Below the pieces are notes generated by a model that saw only the letters and a program-made list of their open reading frames with translations, was not told where the DNA came from and made no database searches. From assembly GCF_009857435.1 (NCBI RefSeq), contig NZ_WWCK01000003.1:682001-746000 (forward strand): a DNA stretch of 64,000 nt, written 5' to 3'. Numbering within the stretch: the first letter of the stretch is position 1; each line of letters starts with the position of its first letter. The position numbers and the translations under genes are program-made. The stretch is from Duganella rivi (GTDB lineage Bacteria; Pseudomonadota; Gammaproteobacteria; Burkholderiales; Burkholderiaceae_D). Below are positions 17,901 to 27,362 of this stretch, in pieces.

Positions 17901-20900
17901 CGGCGCCGACAGCATGAGCGGCGGCGCTGGCGATGACTTGCTGGTGGCCGGCGACGTCGAGGACGTCCAGTCCGGCAGCAGCATGGGCGGCGGCGACGGC
18001 AACGACACCCTGATCGGCGGCAACGGCGCCGACCGCCTCATGGGATCGGCCGGCAACAACCTGGTATCCGGCGGCGGCGGCAATGACGACATCCACATCA
18101 TGGAAGGCAGCGACAGCGTCGACGGCGGCGAGGGCAACGATACCATCTCCGTCGAAGGCAGTGGCAACAGCACCGTCACCGGCGGGGCCGGCAACGACCT
18201 GCTGGCCGTGTATGCCCACAACGCGCCCAGCATCACCCTGCGCTTCGACGGCGGCGCCGGCAACGACCGCGTGGAAATCCGCGGCAACGATCTGGGCGCG
18301 TCCAAAATCACCCTCACCGGCGGCGCCGGCGTCGACACCTACACCTTCGACGGCCCGGCGTTCAGCAGCAATGTGCACATCACCGACTTCGCCACCGGCG
18401 CCGGCGGCGACCAGCTCGACCTGAACGCCATCCTTCAGCAATTCGCCGGCGACGGCAAACTGCTGCTCGACCCGATGGCGTCCGGCTTCCTGAAACTGGT
18501 GCAGCAGGGCCCGAACGTGCTGGTGCAGTTCGACTACGACGGCAGCGGCAGCGGCACGACCCCGCGCACCATCCTGACTCTGGATAACGTCAAGCTCAGC
18601 GACATCACCGGCGCCAACTTTGTCGGACGCTATGTCTCCCTGAACTGGGGCGACGGCTACGGCAGCAACGGCAGCGATGTCATGGAAGGCGGCGACGGCC
18701 CCAACCGCTTCGAAGCGGGCGGCGGAGACGATACCCTGATCAGCGGCGGCGGCGCCGACACCCTGATCGGCGGCGTCGGCAACGACCTCTACGTCCTTGA
18801 CAACAACAGCAGCGCCACCATCGTCGAGGCGGCCAACGGCGGCGTCGACACGGTGCGAACCAGCCTGGCCTCGTACATCCTGGCGGCCAACCTGGAAGGC
18901 CTGCAATACAGCGGCACGGGCGACTTCTCCGGCGTCGGCAACGCCAGCGGCAATATGCTCACCGGCGGTGCCGGCAACGACACGCTGGACGGCAATGGCG
19001 GCGGCGACATTCTCACCGGCCTGGCCGGCGACGACGTCTACGTGGTCCGCAACGCCACCGACCGCGTGGTTGAAGCAGCCGACGGCGGCTACGACCTGGT
19101 GCAGGTCAGTTACGCCAACGCGGCCTACACCTTGGGCGCCAACGTCGAGCACGGAACGCTGACCAACAGCGCCGCAGCCGGCACCCTGACTGGTAACGAG
19201 CTCAACAATTACCTCACCGGCAACGGCCAGGCCAACACCCTCAACGGCGGCGCCGGCAACGACACGCTCGATGGCGGCGCGGGGGCCGACAAGCTGGCCG
19301 GCGGCAAAGGCGACGACCTGTTCATCGCCGACAACACCGGCGACACCATCACCGAGCTGGCCGGCGAAGGCAACGATACGGTGGAAACCACGGCAGCCAA
19401 GTACACCCTGGCCGCCAATGTCGAAAACCTGCGCTACACCGGCAGCAGCGCCTTTGCCGGCAGCGGCAATGAGCTGGCCAACCGCATCAGCGGCGGCAGC
19501 GGCAACGACACCCTGCTGGGCAACGCCGGCAACGACACCCTGTCCGGCGGCGGCGGCACTGATGCGATCGACGGCGGCGACGGCGACGACACCCTCTTGC
19601 TCAGCGACAGCATCGGCCACTACACCCTATCGCGCGCCAACGGCGTGCTCACGCTGAGCAACTCCATCCTCGGCGAGACCCTCAACATCAAGGGCATTGA
19701 AACCCTGGTGTTCACGGATGCCACCCGCACCATCAGCGAACTGCTGCTAAACCAGATCAGCGACGGCGACGACTATCTGTCCGGCACCGACGGCAACGAC
19801 AGCCTCAACGGCCTAACCGGCGCCGACACCATGAGCGGCGGCACCGGCGACGACCGCTACGTGATCGACAACGTCAAGGACAGCATCAAGGAACTGGCAG
19901 GCGAAGGCACCGACACGGCCGAACTGGCCTTCAAGGCCGCGGCGACCTACACGCTCGACGCCAACGTGGAAAACGCAGTGGTGACGGCAGCAGCCGCGGT
20001 GGCGGCCAGCGTCACCGGCAATTCGCTCGACAACGTCCTGACCGGCAACGCTGCGGTCAACACGCTGAGCGGCGGCGCCGGCAACGACACGCTGGACGGC
20101 GCGGCGGGCGCCGACAAGCTGATCGGCGGCCTCGGCAACGATGTCTATCGCGTCGACAACGCCGGCGACACCATCACCGAAGCGCTCAACGAAGGCAGCG
20201 ACACGGTGTACACCACACTGTCCACCTACACGCTGGCGGCCAACGTGGAAAACCTGGCCGGCCCGGGCAACGGCGTGTTCAACGCCACCGGCAATGCTGT
20301 CAACAACCAGATTGACGGCGGCCTCGGCAACGATACCCTGTCCGGCCTGGCCGGCAACGACACCCTGCGCGGCAGCGTCGGTAACGACTCGCTGCTGGGC
20401 GGCGACGGCGATGACTTGCTGGACGGCGGCATCGGCGCCAATATTGTCGACGGCGGCGCCGGCAGCGACACCGCCGTGGCGCTGGACGACTTCAGTGCCT
20501 ACAGCGTGAAGCGCCCGAACGCCACCGACACCGTGCTGACCCATGCTACCAGCGGCGAGGTCATCACCCTGCGCAACATCGAGTTCGTCAGCTTCCACGG
20601 CACCCTGATGGCGATCCAGGACGTGCAGCTCAACATCAAGAGCGTGGGCAACGACTACATCCGCGGCACCGACGGTGACGATACGCTAGACGGCGGCGCG
20701 GCAGGCGCCGACACGCTGGCCGGCGGCGACGGCAACGACACTTACCTGATCGACGATGCAGGCGACTTGATCGTCGAAGCCGATAACGGCGGCACGGATG
20801 TGGCGCAAGTGGCGTTGACCAAGGCCGGCACCTACACGCTGGGCGCCTATGTCGAAAACGCGACCGTGACCTCGGCCGCCAGCGTGGCCGTCAACCTCAC

Positions 20901-23538
20901 CGGCAACGACCGCGACAATGCGCTGACCGGCAACGCGGCCGCCAACACCCTGACCGGCGGCGCCGGCAACGATACGCTGGATGGCATGGCCGGCGCGGAC
21001 AAGCTGATCGGCGGCACCGGCAACGACGTCTACAAAGTCGAGAACAGCGGCGACTCCGTCACCGAACTGGCCGGCCAGGGTACCGACCGCGTGGAAACCA
21101 CGCTGTTCAAATACACCCTGGGCGCCAACGTCGAAAACCTGCTGTACACCGGCACGCTGGCCTTTGCCGGCACGGGTAACGAGCTGGCCAACAGCATAGC
21201 AGGCAGCAGCGGCAGCGACACCCTGAGCGGCCTGGCCGGCGACGACGTCCTGAGCGGCGGCGCTGGCAACGACTCGCTGCTGGGCGGCGACGGTGCCGAC
21301 CAGCTCGACGCCGGCACCGGTAGCGATGTCGTCGACGGCGGCGCCGGCAGCGACACCCTGGGGCTGCTGGGCAACTTCAAGGACTACACCCGCAGCCGCC
21401 CGAACACCACCGATATGGTGCTGACCAATAGCAGCACGCATGAGAGCATCACCGTGCGCAACGTCGAGAAGTTCCTGTTTGCAGACGGCCTCAAAGATCT
21501 GTCCGATCTGGCCTACAACACCGCCAGCACCGGCAACGACAGCCTGTTCGGCGGCGACAGCGACGACAACATCAACGGCGGCGCAGGCGCTGACCAGATG
21601 TTCGGCGGCCTGGGCGACGACACCTATACCGTCGATCAGGCCGGCGACAAGGTGTTCGAATCGGCCGACAGCGGCGACGATCTGGTACTGGTCGCCTTCA
21701 CCAAGGCCGAGACCTTTGTCATGGGCGATAACGTCGAGCGCGCGACCATCACGGCGGCCGCCAGCATTGCGGCCAGCGTTACCGGCAACGCGCTGGATAA
21801 TCTGCTGATCGGTAACGCTGCCGCCAATACCCTGACCGGCGGCGCCGGCAGCGACACGCTCGACGGCGGCGCCGGCGCGGACAAGCTGATTGGCGGCCTC
21901 GATGACGATTTCTACAAAGTCGACAATGCCGGCGACGTGGTCACTGAGCTGGCCGGCCAAGGTCAAGACCGGGTTGAAACCACGCTGGCCAAGTACACCC
22001 TGACCGCCAACGTGGAGGACTTGCAGTTTGTCGGCACGGTGGCATTCACCGGTATCGGCAACGGTCTGGCCAATAGCATCATCGGCAGCAGTGGCAACGA
22101 TACGCTGAGCGGCATGGCCGGCGACGACGCCCTGAACGGCGGCGCTGGCAATGACTCGCTGCTGGGCGGCGATGGCGCCGACCAGCTCGACGCCGGAACT
22201 GGCAGCGATGCGGTTGACGGCGGCGCCGGCGTCGATACGCTGACCCTGCTGGGCAATTTCAACGACTACACCCGCAGCCGTCCAAACGCCACCGACGTGG
22301 TGCTGATCAACACCATCACGCATGAAAGCATCACCGTACGCAACGTCGAACAATTCATCTTTGCCGATGACAGCAAAGCGCTGGCCGGCGTGGTGGTCAA
22401 TGCTGCCAGCACCGGTAACGACAATCTGACCGGCACCGACGGCAACGACAGCCTCGACGGCGGCAGCGGCGCCGACACGCTGGCTGGCGGCCTCGGTAAC
22501 GACGTCTACACCATCGACCAGACTGGCGACGTGGTCACCGAGAATAGCGGCGAAGGCACGGATCTGGTCAACGTCGCCTACACCAAGGCCGGCATCTACA
22601 CGCTGGGCGACAACGTGGAAAACGCCACCGTCACGGCAGCGGCGAGTATCGCCGTCAACCTGACCGGCAACGACCTGGCCAACATTTTGACCGGCAACGC
22701 CGCAGCCAACACCCTTACCGGCGGCGCCGGCAACGACACGCTGGACGGCGGTGTGGGCGCGGACAAACTGATCGGCGGCAGCGGTGACGACAGCTACGTG
22801 GTCGACAACGCCGGCGACACCATCACCGAACTGGCTGGTGGCGGGCGCGACCTGGTCACCGTCAAAGGCATCAGCAGCTACAGCCTGTCGGCCGAGGTGG
22901 AAGACATGGTCTTCAGTGGCGCCACCGCCTTCACCGGCAACGGCAACCTGCTGGCCAACAGCCTCACCGGCGGCAGCGGCAACGACGTGTTGAACGGCCT
23001 GGCCGGCAACGACATCCTGATCGGCAATGCGGGCAACGACAAGCTGCTGGGCGGCGACGGCGACGACCTGCTGACTGGCGGCGATGGCGCCGACACCGTC
23101 ACCGGCGGCAATGGCGCGGATACCATCGTGCTGTCGTCAAAGGTAGGTGTGGATACCTTCATGGACTTCGTCAGCGGCACGGACAAGGTGTCGCTGAGCC
23201 AAGCTGTGTTCGGCGTCGGCAATGGCGACCTGGTGATCGATAACGCCATGGTCAAGGCCGGCCCGGGCGACTTCGCCAACGACGCGGAACTGGTGATCCT
23301 GACGCAAAACGTCGCCTCGCTCAGCCTCACCACGGCAGCAACGGCCATCGGCTCGGCCACCAGTGCCTACGCGCTGGGTGACAAGGCGCTGTTTGCCCTG
23401 CACAGCGGCAACACCACCACCTTGTACCTGTTCACCTCGAACGGCACGGATGCGGTGGTGAGCGCCGGTGAACTGACCCAGCTGGCCACACTGACCGGCG
23501 CGGCAGCCACCACGGCCGCCGATTACCAGTTCGCATAA
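14932..23538 (+). CDS. giant RTX calcium-binding repeat protein, probable type I secretion substrate
   Basis: A 2868-residue protein starting at GTG (AAAGGA about 9 bases upstream). It is built from glycine/aspartate nonapeptide repeats (GGxGNDTLx) that fold as calcium-bound beta-rolls. The first half (to about 18650) has five modules, each ending with a DFTxGAGGDxIDL block (near 15335, 16040, 16780, 17560, 18390) and a LxNVTxSxLTxxNF block. The second half has four modules of about 294 residues starting near 19760, 20640, 21525 and 22405, each with YTLxANVEN segments and a DYTRSRPNATD stretch. No enzyme, adhesin or VCBS domain is visible, and no N-terminal signal peptide. The C-terminus (ending AADYQFA) suits an uncleaved type I secretion signal. 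No transporter genes lie nearby. Role in matrix, S-layer or adhesion is inferred. Confidence 0.88.
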   Translation: MASFQGTSGNDSLVGSSGNDTLKGLAGNDTLKGGLGADLLDGGDGNDVFSADDDSGSDTMLGGSGNDTFNLSYNYAHTFASSTVARIDAGDGDDTINVSFAQWAYAKQPEVTGGAGADTYAFGYCASFQPLTVTDFTVGAGGDRIDLRYLYQEFGSNYNGYHGGNPFATGQLKLVQVGNDTQVQGLGYYNGYVQTILVLKNVTASSLTSANFVGDWNPDGSAIAGKVVTSGQTSAISLVGDVFNDTITGNSYNNTLYGFGGDDLLNGGSGNEYLLGGYGNDTLHGGAGDDTLSGDEGNNLVDGGDGNDLFYANSGTGGGQDTLLGGAGDDVFEYSVRKLEATATGGDGQDTYRPSYYSYYGRYLPTNLNVTDFTAGAGGDKIDLMTQLSYSTSYADGNPFSAANGYLRVIQDGADTKIQMDMDGAAGANYTYTTILTLKNVTASTLTVDNFVNGLKPDGSPIIGVVASVSGGKLLAGAKFDDQLTAISGANTLVGNGGDDLLVAGSGDANGLGDQLQGGSGNDTLVGGNANDKLTGGTGNDLLQGGGGNDTLVSAGNEALGNDTLQGGDGDDLFIVGQGTDRAQTVATGGAGRDVFQPSAYQYGADGEHHYAFTVSDFVAGAGGDLIDLSAILQGSGYTGGNPFSADQAYVRLVQVGADTVVQYSWGAGVHDDYATVLALQNVDKSTLTADNFIDGLKPDGTHIAGLNLTTSETVNQLEGARFDDTLTGTGGGNQLSGMGGDDRLQAGADAQGLGDTLSGGYGNDTLLGSDGNDSLNGNSGTNLLQGGAGNDTLVSAYDSINDTLDGGAGNDLFTISQSGTGQAATARGGDGNDRFATHIVEDGLAAILSGGSGSDTYILSTDLTLIDGHVDISDFTAGDGGDILDITQLMSGAAYYGYTGGNPLSEGYFLRLEQSGADVLLKFDLIGRGASGMYTVALLRNVNLGDLTAQNMIGANPKGDVVPGVLAEGTTAGEHLDGGYFNDTLHGNGGADSMSGGAGDDLLVAGDVEDVQSGSSMGGGDGNDTLIGGNGADRLMGSAGNNLVSGGGGNDDIHIMEGSDSVDGGEGNDTISVEGSGNSTVTGGAGNDLLAVYAHNAPSITLRFDGGAGNDRVEIRGNDLGASKITLTGGAGVDTYTFDGPAFSSNVHITDFATGAGGDQLDLNAILQQFAGDGKLLLDPMASGFLKLVQQGPNVLVQFDYDGSGSGTTPRTILTLDNVKLSDITGANFVGRYVSLNWGDGYGSNGSDVMEGGDGPNRFEAGGGDDTLISGGGADTLIGGVGNDLYVLDNNSSATIVEAANGGVDTVRTSLASYILAANLEGLQYSGTGDFSGVGNASGNMLTGGAGNDTLDGNGGGDILTGLAGDDVYVVRNATDRVVEAADGGYDLVQVSYANAAYTLGANVEHGTLTNSAAAGTLTGNELNNYLTGNGQANTLNGGAGNDTLDGGAGADKLAGGKGDDLFIADNTGDTITELAGEGNDTVETTAAKYTLAANVENLRYTGSSAFAGSGNELANRISGGSGNDTLLGNAGNDTLSGGGGTDAIDGGDGDDTLLLSDSIGHYTLSRANGVLTLSNSILGETLNIKGIETLVFTDATRTISELLLNQISDGDDYLSGTDGNDSLNGLTGADTMSGGTGDDRYVIDNVKDSIKELAGEGTDTAELAFKAAATYTLDANVENAVVTAAAAVAASVTGNSLDNVLTGNAAVNTLSGGAGNDTLDGAAGADKLIGGLGNDVYRVDNAGDTITEALNEGSDTVYTTLSTYTLAANVENLAGPGNGVFNATGNAVNNQIDGGLGNDTLSGLAGNDTLRGSVGNDSLLGGDGDDLLDGGIGANIVDGGAGSDTAVALDDFSAYSVKRPNATDTVLTHATSGEVITLRNIEFVSFHGTLMAIQDVQLNIKSVGNDYIRGTDGDDTLDGGAAGADTLAGGDGNDTYLIDDAGDLIVEADNGGTDVAQVALTKAGTYTLGAYVENATVTSAASVAVNLTGNDRDNALTGNAAANTLTGGAGNDTLDGMAGADKLIGGTGNDVYKVENSGDSVTELAGQGTDRVETTLFKYTLGANVENLLYTGTLAFAGTGNELANSIAGSSGSDTLSGLAGDDVLSGGAGNDSLLGGDGADQLDAGTGSDVVDGGAGSDTLGLLGNFKDYTRSRPNTTDMVLTNSSTHESITVRNVEKFLFADGLKDLSDLAYNTASTGNDSLFGGDSDDNINGGAGADQMFGGLGDDTYTVDQAGDKVFESADSGDDLVLVAFTKAETFVMGDNVERATITAAASIAASVTGNALDNLLIGNAAANTLTGGAGSDTLDGGAGADKLIGGLDDDFYKVDNAGDVVTELAGQGQDRVETTLAKYTLTANVEDLQFVGTVAFTGIGNGLANSIIGSSGNDTLSGMAGDDALNGGAGNDSLLGGDGADQLDAGTGSDAVDGGAGVDTLTLLGNFNDYTRSRPNATDVVLINTITHESITVRNVEQFIFADDSKALAGVVVNAASTGNDNLTGTDGNDSLDGGSGADTLAGGLGNDVYTIDQTGDVVTENSGEGTDLVNVAYTKAGIYTLGDNVENATVTAAASIAVNLTGNDLANILTGNAAANTLTGGAGNDTLDGGVGADKLIGGSGDDSYVVDNAGDTITELAGGGRDLVTVKGISSYSLSAEVEDMVFSGATAFTGNGNLLANSLTGGSGNDVLNGLAGNDILIGNAGNDKLLGGDGDDLLTGGDGADTVTGGNGADTIVLSSKVGVDTFMDFVSGTDKVSLSQAVFGVGNGDLVIDNAMVKAGPGDFANDAELVILTQNVASLSLTTAATAIGSATSAYALGDKALFALHSGNTTTLYLFTSNGTDAVVSAGELTQLATLTGAAATTAADYQFA
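19756..23120 (+). repeat. four tandem ~880-bp modules inside the RTX gene
   Basis: Corresponding points recur at about 19760, 20640, 21525 and 22405, a period of about 882 bases (294 codons). Each unit runs: nonapeptide repeats, VENATVTAAAS-like segment, GNAAANTLTGGAGNDTLDGG, VENL segment, GGDGADQLDAGTGS-like segment, then DYTRSRPNATD and RNVExFxFAD. Units 3 and 4 are the most alike, pointing to recent duplication. The last unit passes into the C-terminal domain before completing. Confidence 0.8.
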
Positions 23539-23541
23539 ACG

Positions 23542-23580
23542 AAAAAAGGCGCTACCGGACAACACCGGTAGCGCCTTATA
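23542..23580. terminator. bidirectional intrinsic terminator
   Basis: An 11-bp perfect stem (GGCGCTACCGG at 23548-23558 with CCGGTAGCGCC at 23565-23575) is preceded by an A run and followed by TTATA. It lies between the RTX gene and the convergent CBS gene and serves both, more strongly the minus-strand gene. Confidence 0.85.
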
Positions 23581-23596
23581 TAGTTTCCCGCCGGAA

Positions 23597-24052
23597 TTAG
23601 TCTGCTGCTTGTTCGGCTTCAGCCGGCCAATCGCGGATGTAGGCTTTCAGCATGCGGTTTTCGAAGCTCTGCGCTTCCAGCACCGCGCGGGCGACGTCGT
23701 AGAACGAGATCACGCCAAGAATGGTCTTAGCGTTCATCACCGGCAGATAGCGCGCGTGCTTTTCCAGCATGATGCGGCGCACTTCATTGACGTCGGTGTC
23801 CGGCGTGACGGTAATCGGGTGGTCTTCCATGTGCTTGCGCACCGTGCCGCCGCCGACATTGCCCTGGTTTTCGTGCAGCGCGCGCAATACCTCGCGGAAG
23901 GTCAGCATGCCGACCAGATCGCCGAATTCCATGACGACCAGCGAACCAATGTCCTTTTCGGCCATGGTATTGGCGGCGTCCGCCAGTGGTTGATCGGGAG
24001 AGATGGTGTAAAGGATAGAGCCTTTAACTTGGAGAATTTCCGAGACTTTCAT
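23597..24052 (-). CDS. CBS-domain pair protein
   Basis: A 151-residue protein made of two CBS motifs (about 8-60 and 75-135) that together form one adenosine-nucleotide-binding Bateman module. Typical blocks are DIGSLVVMEFGDLVGMLTFREVLRAL and HARYLPVMNAKTILGVISFYDVARAV, each given here in part. Stand-alone CBS proteins sense AMP/ATP or related ligands and regulate partner proteins; the partner is not known. The start at 24052 (MKVSEILQVKG) is typical. It has its own promoter region and no operon partner. Confidence 0.9.
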   Translation of the reverse strand: MKVSEILQVKGSILYTISPDQPLADAANTMAEKDIGSLVVMEFGDLVGMLTFREVLRALHENQGNVGGGTVRKHMEDHPITVTPDTDVNEVRRIMLEKHARYLPVMNAKTILGVISFYDVARAVLEAQSFENRMLKAYIRDWPAEAEQAAD

Positions 24053-24241
24053 TTTGGGCCGTCCTGTCCGCTGATATACGCTCTGTGAATGGGAGTTCTA
24101 ATTGTTGTAGCCTTTGTTGCGAATGTAGCCTATGCCCAGCAAAAAAGCCAGTGCTTCGGATAAGCAAAACATAACAATGTTGTCGTACTGTTGCCACGCT
24201 GCGTTTCGGGTTAGGATGGCCGCAAAAAAGGAGACACGCAT

Positions 24242-24925
24242 ATGCAGCTGGTTTTCATCCACGGCGCCATGAACGACCACACGGTATGGACAGCGCAGAG
24301 CCGCTATTTTGCAGAGCGCGGCCACCAAGTGCTGGCCATCGACCTGCCGGCCCACTGCGACGACGGCGCGGCGCCATTAAGCAGTGTCGCCGCCATGGCC
24401 GACTGGCTGCTAGCCAGGCTTGACGCGGCTGACATTAAGCAAGCCGCCTTGATCGGCCACAGCATGGGATCGTTAATCGCGCTGGAAGCGGCCGCCCGGG
24501 CGCCGCAGCGCATCACGCATCTGGCCATACTAGGTTCCAGCTACCCGATGAAAGTGGCCGATGCACTGCTCGACACCGCGCGCAACGATGAGGCAAAAGC
24601 CATCGACATGGTCACCAAATGGTCGCACAGCCGAGGCTATGCCAACACCGAACCGCTGCGCCAACTAATGCTGCGGCTGGCGGGCAAGCAGTTGCTGCAT
24701 ACCGATCTCGCCGCCTGCAACGCCTACGACAACGGCGCCGCAGCCGCAACACAAGTGCGCTGCCCCGCCCTCTTCATCTACGGCGCAAACGACGTGATGA
24801 CGCCACCGGCGCCGCCCTTCATCACCAACGCCCAATCCATCACGCTAGCCAGCGGTCACGCCCTGATGACCGAACAAGCCGACGCCGTCAATGAAGCGCT
24901 GGCAAATTTTATCGGCAGTCGATAG
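24242..24925 (+). CDS. alpha/beta hydrolase
   Basis: A 227-residue alpha/beta-hydrolase. The oxyanion strand-loop is FIHGAMND, the nucleophile is Ser in GHSMGS (about residue 78), the acid is Asp in IYGANDVM, and the base is His in SGHALM. Substrate is unknown. GGAGA lies just ahead of the ATG at 24242. Its 3' end overlaps the 3' end of the convergent yihY-like gene by 17 bases. Confidence 0.88.
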   Translation: MQLVFIHGAMNDHTVWTAQSRYFAERGHQVLAIDLPAHCDDGAAPLSSVAAMADWLLARLDAADIKQAALIGHSMGSLIALEAAARAPQRITHLAILGSSYPMKVADALLDTARNDEAKAIDMVTKWSHSRGYANTEPLRQLMLRLAGKQLLHTDLAACNAYDNGAAAATQVRCPALFIYGANDVMTPPAPPFITNAQSITLASGHALMTEQADAVNEALANFIGSR

Positions 24926-26285
24926 GGCCAAAGTGGTCGGCGAGGGTCTTGCCGAGGCCTGCTTCGACGGCGGTTTCGACTTCGCGGGCCAGTGCTGCGG
25001 CCTCGCGGGCGGCCTGGAGGTCGCGCTCATCGTCGCCGTCGGCAATGACGCCGGCGTTGACCGGCATGCCGGCGAAGACGAATAAGCGGTAGACGTCGGC
25101 CAGCGTGAGCTTATCCATGTTGGCGAGGATGACCCAGTGATCGGAACCCTCACTCACGCGCTTGCCCCACTGGACGCGCGGCGGATTGGCGACCGGCACC
25201 CGGCCCACCCAGCCCTCCTGCATCATGCGCTCCAGCAGATTGTCCATCTCATCGAAGCCCAGGCGCGTGCGGGCGCGGATTTGGCCGGCGCTGACCAGCG
25301 CCGTGTCGCCGCATTTGCAGGCTACATGCAGCACCTTGAGGATCGCCATCGCGTCGACAAATTCGCCGCCCGGCTGCGCCTCGTGCCACCAGCGTTCGTA
25401 CTTCACCACCGGCAGCGCGGCCACCAGCAGAGCGCCGAACAAGGTAATCAGCCACGATAGATAGACCCACAGCAGGAACAACGGCACCGCAGCCAGCGCC
25501 CCGTAAATCTTGGAATACGTCGGGAACTGAGTAATGAAGATGGCAAAACCGCGCTTGGCCAACTCAAACGCGAGGCCGGCCACCAGGCCGCCCCATGCCG
25601 CATCGCGCCAGTCGACATCACGGTTCGGCACTGCCACGTACAGCAGCGTGAAGGTGGCCGTGGTCAGCGCCAGCGACAGGACGGTGTAGATCAGCGCCCC
25701 AATAATCGGCACGTGGCCAACCAAGTCGCTGGTCGCCATGAACACCTGCGACGACAAGGTGATCGACACACCGATCAGCAACGGCCCGAGCGTAATCAAG
25801 GCCCAGTAGACGAGTATCCGCTTCGTCCAGGCGCGCTGGCCGCGCACGCGCCAGATGCGGTTGAACACGCGCTCGATCAGATTCATCATCGCGATCGAGG
25901 TCACGATCAGCGTCACCGCACCCACCGCCGACAACCGCGTGGCCTTGGAGGCGAACATGGTCAGGTAGTTGAGGATATTGCTGGAGATCGACTTCGGCAT
26001 CACGCTCTGCACGAAGTACGCCTCCAGCGAACTACGGAAGGTGGTGAACAGCGGGAAGGTGGTGAAAATCGCCAGCGCGATGGTCAGCAGCGGCACCAGC
26101 GCAAACACGGTGGTAAACGTCAAACTACCGGCCACCTGCGGCAAACTCTCCTCGCGCAGCCGCCGATGCGCAAACAAAAACAAGTCCCGTACCTCAGGCC
26201 AGGACAAAGAACGTGCTGTCTGCCAGCCGCTTTTACAGGCGCGGTAGACATATTGGAACAACCATTGAGTATATTTTTCGACCAT
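24909..26285 (-). CDS. YihY/BrkB-family inner membrane protein
   Basis: A 458-residue protein whose N-terminal 300 residues form the YihY (formerly BrkB/RNase BN) membrane domain, with about six hydrophobic helices and the family block YKIYGALAAVPLFLLWVYLSW, shown here without its first residues in the core KIYGALAAVPLFLLW. A cytosolic C-terminal part of about 150 residues, seen in betaproteobacterial members, looks winged-helix-like. Function is unknown in the family. I chose ATG 26285 (MVEKYTQWLF); the frame extends 27 codons upstream but without family-like sequence and across the divergent wrbA start region. It overlaps the convergent hydrolase at the 3' end. Confidence 0.88.
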   Translation of the reverse strand: MVEKYTQWLFQYVYRACKSGWQTARSLSWPEVRDLFLFAHRRLREESLPQVAGSLTFTTVFALVPLLTIALAIFTTFPLFTTFRSSLEAYFVQSVMPKSISSNILNYLTMFASKATRLSAVGAVTLIVTSIAMMNLIERVFNRIWRVRGQRAWTKRILVYWALITLGPLLIGVSITLSSQVFMATSDLVGHVPIIGALIYTVLSLALTTATFTLLYVAVPNRDVDWRDAAWGGLVAGLAFELAKRGFAIFITQFPTYSKIYGALAAVPLFLLWVYLSWLITLFGALLVAALPVVKYERWWHEAQPGGEFVDAMAILKVLHVACKCGDTALVSAGQIRARTRLGFDEMDNLLERMMQEGWVGRVPVANPPRVQWGKRVSEGSDHWVILANMDKLTLADVYRLFVFAGMPVNAGVIADGDDERDLQAAREAAALAREVETAVEAGLGKTLADHFGPIDCR

Positions 26286-26316
26286 GGGGCGTATCGTATT
26301 ACAACAGTGGCAATGA

Positions 26317-26949
<633 letters not shown>

Positions 26950-26954
26950 GCGCC

Positions 26955-27362
26955 ATGGAAACCACAATGCAAAAATATTTTCACTGGGGCGCCATCGGCA
27001 GCCTGGTGACGCTGATTATCTGGTGTGTGTTGTGGGAGATGGTGCTGGCGCCTTTAAAACCGGGCGGTTCGTGGCTGGTGCTGAAAGCTGCGCCGCTGTT
27101 GCTGCCGCTGTACGGCGTCTACAAGCGTGACATCTACACGCTGCAATGGACGTCGATGATGATCCTGCTGTACTTCACCGAAGGCGTGGTGCGCGGCTGG
27201 AGCGATATCGGCAGCTTGTCGTCGTGGCTGGGCTGGGGCGAGGCGGCCGTAGTGTGCGTGTATTTTGTGTGCGCGGTACTGTACCTGCGTCCTTACAAGC
27301 GCGCTGCCAAGAAGCTGGCCAAGGAGCTGCTCGATAAGGTGAAGGTCAACACGGTTAAATGA
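26955..27362 (+). CDS. DUF2069 membrane protein
   Basis: A 135-residue protein with four predicted membrane helices (about 13-33, 40-58, 65-82, 95-113) and a Lys-rich cytoplasmic tail. It matches the DUF2069 family, often found next to wrbA in proteobacteria; function unknown. The start is ATG 26955, five bases after the wrbA stop; ATG 26967 is an alternative. Its stop overlaps the next start (ATGA). Confidence 0.85.
   Translation: METTMQKYFHWGAIGSLVTLIIWCVLWEMVLAPLKPGGSWLVLKAAPLLLPLYGVYKRDIYTLQWTSMMILLYFTEGVVRGWSDIGSLSSWLGWGEAAVVCVYFVCAVLYLRPYKRAAKKLAKELLDKVKVNTVK

Noticed and set aside
16309..19620. A long antisense open frame (over 1100 codons) across the RTX gene
   Set aside because: It mirrors the GGC/GAC-rich repeat codons (giving Ala/Val-rich sequence), has no ribosome site and resembles no family.
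14932..23538. CRISPR-like or satellite repeats
   Set aside because: The repeats are coding, keep frame and encode RTX nonapeptides; no regular spacers exist.
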